From the NCBI GenBank assembly GCA_961205875.1, contig OY540815.1, positions 21,203,638 through 21,267,637 on the forward strand: a stretch of 64,000 bases of DNA, written 5' to 3'. A program made the translations under genes and the position numbers. This DNA comes from Sialis fuliginosa. Lineage: Eukaryota; Arthropoda; Insecta; Megaloptera; Sialidae. Below, in pieces: positions 56,020 to 64,000 of the stretch (position 1 is its first letter; each line of letters opens with the position of its first letter). The notes beneath the pieces were generated by a model, which saw only the letters and a list, made by a program, of their open reading frames with translations, was not told the DNA's origin and did not search any database.

Positions 56020-56398
56020 ATTATTTAATTTAACAATCATGGTAGATAAAAAATTAAAATTATATATAATTACAAAAAGACCCTCCCCCCCCAACCGATT
56101 TTTTTTATTTATTGAAATTCTATACAATGACGTTTTAAACACTGATTTTTCGAAACTTCAACCCTTTTAAATACAATAAAATTATTTTTTTATTAATTAG
56201 GTCAGATATCTATGAAAATTTATATTTTAAAATAAGAAATTAAAAGGATTTGATTTTGAAAACAAAAAAATCTTATCGAAGCCGCTGGGATTTGTTAGTA
56301 TATAATAATATTTAAAAACTACGTAGTTTTTAACTCTTATAACGGATAAGTATACTAATTATATACGTTTTCTAACTAGAAGGACTAATGATGTTAAC
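56020..56398. other. AT-rich stretch left of the MGAHQSS exon
   Basis: No repeat border or coding frame recognised. A pyrimidine tract before CATAG near 56398 could serve as the acceptor for the next exon but is weak. Confidence 0.4.
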
Positions 56399-56491
56399 AT
56401 AGAAAGTTACTGAGTCCTGGAAAATCAAGGACCGTTATGAGTAACTTGAAGCGTGAGATAAGGAGCCGGTAGGTCTTGTGAATGCCACAAG
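56399..56491 (+). promoter_or_regulatory. 5' UTR with two upstream frames
   Basis: GC-richer leader in front of the 56492 start. It holds ATG at 56437 (12 codons, ending TAG at 56470) and ATG at 56482 (14 codons to the TAA at 56521), the latter overlapping the main start out of frame. Such an arrangement could reduce translation of the main frame. Confidence 0.4.
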
Positions 56492-56543
56492 ATGGGAGCG
56501 CATCAGTCATCCCGGGAGGATAAATCATTTGAGCAGGATGAAG
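56492..56543 (+). CDS. First coding exon of an unrecognised, probably N-myristoylated protein
   Basis: The ATG has a good context (CCACAAGATGG). It is followed by MGAHQSSREDKSFEQDE and the first base of a glycine codon, then the strong donor AAG|GTAAGTC (phase 1). Seen: glycine at position 2 and serines at 6 and 7, then an acidic, polar stretch, the usual pattern of an N-myristoyltransferase substrate (MGxxxSS). Known: such proteins attach to membranes through the lipid. Inferred: this is the 5' end of a plus-strand gene whose other exons lie to the right, mostly outside the window. Codon use (CAT CAG TCA TCC CGG GAG) is clearly unlike the AT-rich surroundings. I cannot name the family from 17 residues. 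Confidence 0.62.
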
Positions 56544-56759
56544 GTAAGTCAACACGATTTTTGTTTACATGTCAAACAGCTCGAATATCAAATCTAATAA
56601 AAACACTGATGTCATCAAGTCGTTGCAGAACAAGTTTGATTGATAAATTCTGTATACTAGATCTTAGATTAGGAAAGTTTTAGTTGCATGTTGTGCATTT
56701 AACGAAACTTGATATGTTGAGTTAATTTTCCGAAATATCAAATTCAATGTATATTTCCC

Positions 56760-57185
56760 GTATTCGCCGTAACTTTTGAATGGGTGGTCGGATTTGATTT
56801 TTGTCGACATATTTGAAATCAGCGTGTAAAAATCTATATAATAAACATATTTTTAACGAAATCTAAAATAATATAAACATTTTTAGGAATTTTCAGTGCC
56901 AGTTTTTTTTTTCTAAAAAAGTTTGCCGCAACTTCTGAACGGTTGGCCGGATTTGATTTTTGTCGACATATTTGAAATCGACGTGTAAAAATCTATATAA
57001 TAAACATACTTTTAACGAAATCTAAAATAAGACTAACAAACAAATAACCTTTTTGGTAGTTTTAAGTATTAATTTTTTTTTTAATTTTGAAAAAAAAAAT
57101 CGCCGTAACTTTTGCACGAGTAGTCGGATTTAATTTTTGTTGATTTATTTGAAATCTATATAATAAACATACTTTTAACGAAATA
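56760..57185 (+). repeat. Tandem array of a B-arm-derived unit, about 165 bp period
   Basis: Three diverged units. Each carries a CCG(T/C)AACTT start with GTCGGATTTGATTTTTGT-type words, then ATTTGAAATC and AAATCTATATAATAAACATA, then TTTTAACGAAATCTAAAAT. The same words form the arms of hairpin element B, but here they stand in head-to-tail order. Confidence 0.75.
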
Positions 57186-57189
57186 TAAA

Positions 57190-57309
57190 ATTAAAAACAA
57201 TTTTTCCTCAAGATACAAGCCTGCCAAATTTTTTAAGATCGGTTCACTGGTTAAGCTATGAAAAGGTAACAAACAGAGACACACTTTCGCATTTATAATA
57301 TTAATATGA
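57190..57309 (-). mobile_element. Helitron-like 5' end, minus strand
   Basis: On the minus strand it starts TCATATTAATATTATAAATG, then CGAAAGTGTGTCTCTGTTTG, TTACCTTTTCATAGC and AACCGATCTTAAAAAATTTG, parallel to the complete element at 5373. It is cut off by the tandem array on its left. Confidence 0.65.
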
Positions 57310-57360
57310 ATTTAAGAAAGCGGTTAAAAAACTGTTAAATTTCATTTTTGTATGTTTTCA

Positions 57361-57427
57361 GAGTTTTTTTTGGAGTGGTGTTTATATTTAAACTGAAACA
57401 GAAATGAAATAATCTTTAACTTTAAAG
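57361..57427 (+). other. Weak candidate exon
   Basis: The acceptor TTTTTGTATGTTTTCAG and donor TTTAAAG|GTAAGCG are both good and 67 bases apart. Continuing from the phase-1 donor at 56543 gives GEFFLEWCLYLN and then stop, so it would end the protein early. Possibly a cryptic or poison exon, possibly chance. Confidence 0.2.
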
Positions 57428-57429
57428 GT

Positions 57430-59590
57430 AAGCGACTTTTGAAACACCTATATATTAATATACACAATGAATACGGAATATCTGAAAATGTATGTAAATA
57501 TCCGCCAGTTCCAAAATGAATATCAATACATTTTTCATAGATTTTCAGCGTTTTTTTTGCAATAAAAGTATGTAGGTACACATGCATAATACATATTGTA
57601 TTTATATTCAAATATTTGTTTATAAAAACCAATATTGCCGCTCAAACATGTCCAATTGATTTTTAAATGTGAAAATACTCTATTTTATATAACATATTGC
57701 CTTTATAAAAGAGTACCTAGTCAATTATTAGATTTAAAAAAATGTAAAAAAATCAGTAAGAAAAATTACTTTGTTCCCATTTCTGCCACCGTGTAAGGGG
57801 TGTACAATACGTTTTTAAAAAATTATGCTTTTTGAAAATTCATAATAAGTTATAATTTAATCCAAAAAGTTTTTTCTTTTTGTATTTTTTCTAACTGCGG
57901 GCAATGTAAAAATCCGTTGGTTGGATAAAAATTAATTAATTTTTTTTAATCAGTCGCTTTTTCTATAATTATTAACTTTTTTGTATTTAAAAAAGCATAT
58001 TTAATAATAGGTACTTCAAAGAAAAAGTATAAATTAATAGAAAAGTGATGAAGTCAACACAGATAATAGAAAAAAAAATCTATACATATATTCTTATAGT
58101 TAACTATAAAAGGCTTGTACTTAAATGCACTTTTTTTAACCTAACCAAAAAAAAACATCCTCAAAAAAATCGTTGAAGGGCCTTTTTTTGTCAGTTTTGG
58201 CACCCCCTAAAAAAATATTTTTATGGCCTCTTGCATTTTAGTCATTTTTTAGTCCTCATGTAACTTTTTAATCCTCATCATGTTTTTCTGCCTCATTTTG
58301 GTACTCCCCTGTAACTTGACACCCAGGACGAACCGCCCCCCCCTCCACCCCTATAGTCAACCACTGATGACATCATCGATCTGTTTTTTTATTTTTTTAC
58401 TACACCATCAGTTAGTCGTTTTTATTATCTCTGTATCCATGTAAAAAAATCATAGTGCTGTATAGAATAAAGAAAAATATTGGAAAATGTATTTTATTAT
58501 TGGTATCATTTCGTTTGTTACAAGTCCACACAATTACTTTGAAAGGCAATTATTTTTAGATAAACTAAATACAAACAATCATTAGATCAAAGAGACAAAA
58601 CAGCATCATAGTGTTTTTTTTTAAACAAAATAGTAACAAACATTTTTAAATAGAAAGTATTTTTAAAACACCGATTTAATATTACTTTTATGAATAGTTG
58701 AAATCATTCAAAAAGGGAGTTGTAACAATCAAACATTCAGGTAAAGTAGTTTCATAACAAATAAATTACAATATACTCGATAGTATTTTAGTGCCTCTTT
58801 GAAATTCAGCATAAAAAATTTTAACGACGAATATTTTTTTATAAACTTTGTGAATTTAATATTAAAATAATATAGGTATGAAAGTTTGTAATTAATAAAA
58901 ATATGACAATAAAAATCTAGAAAAATTTGAAGTTATTAAACTATGCGGAACCATAAAAAACAATTAAATATGAGTCAACAAAGGAAAGTTTAATAAAGAA
59001 AAGAGTTTATCTCGGCTTCGAGTCTCCGGTAAAGTAAATTTTTTAATTAAGTTTTTTCTTAAATTGTAATAAATTTCTTTACAATATTTCGCCTGCGTGA
59101 ACTCTTCTAATGAACTTCTGATTAAAGTAAATATAATATTATTTTGTGGACATTAAAAAGTTGGGCGGTTTTAGTTATAAGTTATATCTATACAAGAAAA
59201 AGTAGATTTAAAAATCAAAGAACGTTTTAGAACTTAATCAAAAGCGAAAACTACTAAGTTCATATAATATAATTAGATATTTTGTTCGTGTGAAATTTAG
59301 TGTTTCCTTCCGAAATTTATTTCAAATCTCGAATCTCAGAAAATAAAATTAGTTCCCGGGAAATTCGGGTATTTTTTTCAAGTATCTGCAGTAACACACT
59401 GTTATTTGATTTATTTGATTGTATGTATACAGGATGATTCGGCACTGTCGTGCCAAACTTAAACGGTACATCGAGAAAAATATTTTAAACAAAAAACATT
59501 ATATAAACATGTGTCCGGAAATTTGCCATAAGGGGGCTACAGCTCTACAAAAATTTTACTCAAAATTAGTTTTTATTTAATTAATCATTT
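57430..59590. other. AT-rich stretch with transposon scraps
   Basis: A hAT-like right end with a C run lies at 58300-58345 (TGTAACTTGACACCCAGGAC, GAACCGCC then C). A TATACAGGATGATTCGGCAC end-like motif is at 59428. No gene seen. Confidence 0.45.
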
Positions 59591-59594
59591 CATT

Positions 59595-59720
59595 TGTCTG
59601 TCTGTCTGTTACCTTTTCACGGCTAATTTGCTGAACCGATTTTGATGAAATTAGGCAGAGAGATAGCTTGCATCTTGAGGAAAAACATAGGGTACTTTGT
59701 ATCCCGAAAAATTTATTAAT
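59595..59720 (+). mobile_element. Helitron-like internal fragment
   Basis: TGTCTGTTACCTTTTCACGG, AACCGATTTTGATGAAATTA and GAGAGATAGCTTGCATCTTG match the body of the complete element at 5373. Termini absent. Confidence 0.6.
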
Positions 59721-59724
59721 TATA

Positions 59725-60725
59725 CAATTACTTTAAAAAATGGGTGTCTGACATTTACACGTGCGACCTATTTTATCGAATATAACAGAAATCTCTATTA
59801 TCTCACCTTCTTCTACTTTTTCATCTGACAGCTCCTACTTTATCTAAATTCCACGGGAACCATCTACATCTTATCATGTATTAATGATTTCATTATACAT
59901 ATATATATAGGGGAAAGTCGGGTAGTTTGGACCATTTTTTTAAATTACGATATTTAGTATAGGTACTAGTTTTTCGTTTAGACAAATTATTTTTTTATGA
60001 AATGAAATAGATTTTGTTTCTATTAAGTATTAATCAACATAATTATCATAAACTCCACAAAAATCAACAAAATATGAGATCGGAGTTTTTTTTAAATTTA
60101 GCCAACCGCTAACTTTAAATCTAACGTGTATTTTAAATAGTAATTTTTACGATTTTCTAAAAATTCCACTTTTCTGCCAATTTCCTCGTTTTATTAAAAT
60201 TTCAAAATAGATAATTTCTGGCTAAATCAGCAATGAAAGGCCAAAATAATACCCTAGATACAACGTGCCTTTGAGAATTATACAACTACAATTGTTTTTT
60301 AATCCATAAAATTGAAAGAGTGGCTTTCCCATCATTTAACCTAAATTCATTCAATTATATTGTTTGGAATGAATTTAAAACATTCTTCTTTTTTCCTTTT
60401 CGTGGCTTTTTTTAACTAAAACAGCCAAGTTAATTTTATTTTCGCTAGAATTTGCTTTATACATACATAATTTTACATTATTTAGTATCTACTCAAGTTT
60501 ATTTCTTTTTTTTACTCTTATGTGCACTATATTTTTTACACCACTTTTTAACAACAATTTTTAACACTACTTTTTATGTTTATATTTCACTTATTTTTCA
60601 AAAATGTTTAAAAGGAAATTTACGACGTTAGAGTTTTACAGGTTTCTTTCTGTCTTAAAACAATGCTAAAGTACATAGAGTGAATATAGTTTTATAAGAT
60701 TACTATAATATAAAAAGCAAGCAAA
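59725..60725. other. AT-rich stretch, no gene seen
   Basis: An element-like start TATAGGGGAAAGTCGGGTAG stands at 59907 without a partner end. Otherwise AT-rich DNA. Confidence 0.45.
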
Positions 60726-60727
60726 TA

Positions 60728-61199
60728 AGGTACTGGCACCAGTCTTGGATATGACCCCAGTAATAACTATTCTTTAGTTAAATGTATACTGAATTAGAAA
60801 TATTTATTGATATTTGATTACTACCATTTCTGAATATTAATCTATATATATGTACATTTAACTGTCTTACAGCATGATTTGATTACAATCGGCTAATAGG
60901 TGTCAGAATGGTAGACATTTATACTAATTATTAGTATAATTTATTTATTAATTATTATATTATCATAGCAACTGCTTTATATTGTTTCAAATTTGACGAT
61001 TCTTTCTTTTATATCTTTTGTGTCGTAGTACTTATCATTTTGTAATCATTAGTGTCCATCACTGCGTGCTCATTACTGGTTTTACTTTATCCATTACTGG
61101 AGAAAAAACATAAACAAAATAAAAGGTTATAAATTAAATAATTTACCGCCAATCACAAAAACAGTAAAAAAAAAACCGGCCATAACTGGTGCCAGTACT
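60728..61199 (-). mobile_element. Family A element, copy 11
   Basis: AGGTACTGGCACCAGTCTTG after TA at the left, and CATAACTGGTGCCAGTACTT at the right. The interior is complete to CCATTACTGG, then shortened before the right TIR. Confidence 0.88.
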
Positions 61200-61700
61200 T
61201 AATTCAAAATTACTTTCGGTAAAATCAGAGTAGAATTATCACAGTTTTTACACATCCCTGCATATTTGATAATAAATAATAACAATAAAATCAGATGTTT
61301 ATGAAAATTAAACAACGCGGAATATGCGTTTAAAATGTTCGAATTAATGAGAATGAGGGGGGGGGGGGGGAATAGTATAATTTTACCCACCCACTGTCCT
61401 GCTTTCAACAGTGGATATATATGTGTGTTTGTGCGGTTTCAATTGCATATTGAAATAAGTCGAATGAATAATTAATTCGGAATACCCATTGAATATTGTA
61501 ACGTTTTGTGTTAAAATTAAACAAAGCTTGTTAAATGTAAACCTCGTGTAATTATTCAATAATTTAATGAAATGAAAACAGAATTAGGGTCGGTTTAAGA
61601 GTGTTTTAATAAAAACAACAATACCGAAAGGTTAAGGTTAGAATTTCATCTGTTTATTTTATTAATAGCACGTGATTTTTTTTCTTCATTTTTTACACAT
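61200..61700. other. AT-rich stretch with a G run
   Basis: A G run at 61356-61369 next to CCCACCCACTGTCCTGC suggests a decayed hAT MITE. No gene seen. Confidence 0.4.
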
Positions 61701-61701
61701 C

Positions 61702-61805
61702 TCTATACATAAAAATGAATGTTCGTTTATATGAGGTTTATAGATTAGAGGAATTACTGAACCGATTTCTATGCGGTTTTCACCAATTTCTTCAAAGAAA
61801 AAATA
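61702..61805 (+). repeat. Helitron-like 5' region, second copy
   Basis: TCTCTATACATAAAAATGAA, then GAATTACTGAACCGATTTCT and ATGCGGTTTTCACCAATTTC, matches 30182-30290. Confidence 0.5.
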
Positions 61806-62044
61806 AATAAAAATTAAGAAAAAAATAAAACCGACTTAAAAAAACCCTAAAAATTAAATACCTAATAATTAAATTTATGTAATCATGTGGTGTTCAAAAC
61901 AAAGACATTTTAAAACATTTTATGAATACATTGAATACGCTATGACGTTAATGTTTAGGAAAACAATAATTCTACTTGATAAAATATAGGTATATTAAAT
62001 ATTAACAACTTCTTTGTCTAAACGTCAAAATTATAAAAGAAAGA

Positions 62045-62090
62045 ATATACGCAAGCTTTCGATTCACAGAATCATCGTCAGGCCAAAAAT
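62045..62090 (-). ncRNA. Penelope-type hairpin, hammerhead-like core
   Basis: On the minus strand: CTGACGA, one T, a 5-bp hairpin GATTC-TGT-GAATC, then GAAAGCTTGCG. The core strings CTGANGA and GAAA are in hammerhead order, but no complementary stem I is visible, so a functional ribozyme is less likely than at 36355. Probably a Penelope-like or LINE terminal region. Confidence 0.35.
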
Positions 62091-62123
62091 TTAACAAAGA
62101 AGAATTAAATACAATCATATAAT

Positions 62124-62413
62124 TAGAGATTGGAAAAATAGTTTTTCAACTATTGCGTAAACTTGCATTTATTGTAATTTTTATTACATATCTCCACCGT
62201 TTTAAAAAAAATGGTTTGATTGAACACAATTTGAAATCAACTATTTGCAACTACCTTTCCAACTATTTTAAAACTATTTGCGACACTTTTTACTGCTTCG
62301 TTTGCAATAATTATTATTAAATCGTCAAAAAAACTATTTACCAACTATTTTCCGAAAAAAAATTAAACTAGTAACTATTTCATTGAAAATAACAACTATT
62401 TTTCCAATCTCTA
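62124..62413. mobile_element. hAT-like MITE, 290 bp, exact target duplication
   Basis: Perfect 20-base TIR TAGAGATTGGAAAAATAGTT. Identical 8-base duplication CATATAAT on both sides (62116-62123, 62414-62421). The interior repeats AACTATTT many times (TTTCAACTATTGCG, CCAACTATTTTAAAACTATT, TTACCAACTATTTTCC). Confidence 0.93.
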
Positions 62414-62419
62414 CATATA

Positions 62420-62870
62420 ATGTAAAAATATTGATGTTTTAAATTAAAAATTCAGAAATATATCTTCAATACAATATAATATATTCATTGAAGTACTTGA
62501 AATAATGTAGCAAAAAATCTATTGTTATTAAAAGTTTTGGTTTAAATTAAAACATTCCGTTTTAAATTAAAAATATAAAATGCTTTGTTGTTGTTATACC
62601 AAAAAGAATTTCTTGATATAAAACAAACATAGAATAAAAAACTGTGGAATATGTAAAATAAATATTTGTATAAACAATATCATTTTCCTGTGAAGTGGGT
62701 AAATTTAAAAAAAATATTTGTTGGTCCATAAAGTAATTGATAATCAATCAAATCAAATTAATTAGTTAATTATTAAATGAAAAAATATTTGTATACCCCA
62801 TTTTTCATTAATCTGTATATTTTGAAACTGACCTTTTATTTTGTATGTAGATACAGTAAAACATCGATAT
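62420..62870. other. AT-rich stretch, no gene seen
   Basis: Nothing recognisable. Confidence 0.45.
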
Positions 62871-62871
62871 A

Positions 62872-63423
62872 AGGTACTGGTACCAGTCTTGGATATGCAT
62901 ATGACCCCAATAATGGCTCCTTTTTAATTAAATGTATTGTATTAGAAAAATTTGTTGATATTTGATTACTACCATTTCTGAATATTAATCTATATACATT
63001 AAACTGTCTTACAGCGTGATTTGATGACAATAGGAGTTATAATGGCGGACATTTAAACTAATTAATAGTATAATTTATTTATTAATTATTATACTATCAT
63101 AGCAATTGCTTTACATTGTTTCAAATTTGACGATTCTTTCTTTTATATCTTTTGTGTGGTAGTATTTATCATTTTGTAATCATTAGCAAGTGTCCATCAC
63201 TGCATGCTCATTACTGGTTTTACTTTATCCATTACTGGAGAAAAAAATTAAAGGCTATAATTTAAGAAAAAACTATGTTTGCAGACTTTGGTAATTAAAT
63301 TGATTAAATAAAGAATAACTTGGTTTTTAGTAACATGAGTTCATGAGAATTACAAAAAAAGCATGTTAATCACAAAAAGAGTAAACCTTGCTCTTATAGC
63401 GGCCATAACTGGTGCCAGTACCT
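62872..63423 (-). mobile_element. Family A element, copy 12, full length
   Basis: AGGTACTGGTACCAGTCTTG after TA at the left, and CATAACTGGTGCCAGTACCT before TA at the right. About 550 bp with all internal landmarks (GATTACTACCATTTCTGAAT, CGTGATTTGATGACAATAGG, CATGCTCATTACTGGTTTTA, ATTACTGGAGAAAAAA). The best copy to define the family. Confidence 0.92.
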
Positions 63424-63425
63424 TA

Positions 63426-64000
63426 ATAGACTTTAGAACCTATATGAAATTTTCGTTGAAATATAAATTTTTGAAAGTTGTTCCAAATCGTTACTGTTCT
63501 ACATTATTCTAAAATATTTCTCCCACAGCATTAGGAAAACTGAATGATTTTTTTCAGTAGCCTCCTTTTAGTTGTTACTAACATTGTTTAAAAACATTTG
63601 AATATATACAGAGTAATATTTTATAATTGTGACGAAACTATATTATTCAAAATTATTATTTTTATTTAACATTTGCAGGCGTCACGTTTTTTCGTCGTTA
63701 TGAATTTCTTATTGTCGTTATGTACAATTGCCGCCCATTTTTATAAGGTTTCATACAAACACACGTGTTAAATTCAATTTCATTAATGAAAACACGTATT
63801 ATTATTTTTATGTTTGTAGCATTTGTATGGTTTATGGTATTTGCTCCTAATTGAAATTTTATTTTCTAACAAATATAATTACTTTCATATTTACTGAAAC
63901 TGTTCAACCAAAAACCATATTGTGATTAAATAATTAGTGTTCCATGCCATTAGCCCCCTACTTAAAATACTGAAAATTTTGAAAAATATGTAAGGACAAA
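63426..64000. other. AT-rich stretch to the right edge, no gene seen
   Basis: An acceptor-like ATTTGCAG at 63680 is followed by sequence with no coding character. No repeat recognised. Confidence 0.45.

Larger units (their letters stand above)
56544..64000 (+). other. Presumed intron of the MGAHQSS gene
   Basis: No further coding exon in a matching phase is convincing up to the right edge. A weak candidate exon at 57361-57427 would bring a stop. The region is otherwise repeats and AT-rich DNA. Confidence 0.4.

Noticed and set aside
1..64000. CRISPR array, bacterial operons, riboswitches, Shine-Dalgarno sites
   Set aside because: Splice-bounded exons, Helitrons and MITEs show this is animal nuclear DNA. 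The tandem arrays found have transposon-like units, not repeat-spacer structure.
1..64000. tRNA or rRNA genes
   Set aside because: No A-box/B-box pair with a cloverleaf and no conserved rRNA blocks were recognised on reading; a tRNAscan run would be decisive.

Overview
This is eukaryotic nuclear DNA, almost certainly from an insect. It is strongly AT-rich, nearly all intronic or intergenic, and crowded with non-autonomous DNA transposons. The coding signals that can be defended are short exons with spliceosomal borders. There are no bacterial operons, CRISPR arrays, rRNA genes or convincing tRNA genes. The insect reading rests on a ZASP-type PDZ protein, on Helitron-like sequence of the kind common in Lepidoptera and other insects, and on the mix of hAT, Tc1/mariner, piggyBac and PIF/Harbinger miniature elements. 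I could not narrow the order with confidence.

Left third (1-15.3 kb): the 5' part of a muscle Z-disc PDZ gene of the ZASP/ALP-Enigma class, tentatively Zasp66, on the minus strand. Coding exon 1 (14736-14849) and exon 2 (2396-2544) together encode one almost complete PDZ domain. They are separated by an intron of about 12.2 kb filled with transposon copies. A plausible start site and 5' UTR lie just upstream (about 14850-15085). Further minus-strand exon candidates at 20794-20862, 43463-43538 and about 45766-45890 could be distal 5' exons. Later coding exons lie beyond the left edge.

Middle (15-48 kb): mostly mobile elements. The main families, named here by letter, are: A, a roughly 0.5 kb element with TIR AGGTACTGGCACCAGT at TA sites and 12 recognisable copies plus a solo end; B, a roughly 1.1 kb hAT-like element whose body is a giant hairpin; C, a 391-392 bp mariner-like MITE with TIR CAGTCGCCTGCA; D, a 0.7 kb element with about 100 bp TIRs; E, a 164 bp tandem unit carried inside other elements; and many hAT MITEs with 8-bp target duplications and G/C homopolymer ends. 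One typical Helitron, one piggyBac MITE (TTAA) and one PIF/Harbinger MITE (TTA) have precise borders. Two Penelope-like hairpins resemble hammerhead ribozyme cores; the one at 36355-36406 can be drawn with all three stems.

Right part (48-64 kb): a plus-strand gene appears to start here. The exon at 56492-56543 begins MGAHQSSREDK (an N-myristoylation-type start) and ends at a strong GTAAGT donor. A possible promoter near 52.76 kb and other exon-like pieces (48310-48463 plus strand; 49797-50015 minus strand) may belong to this or other genes. I do not recognise these proteins. The rest is repeats and AT-rich sequence in which I see no gene.
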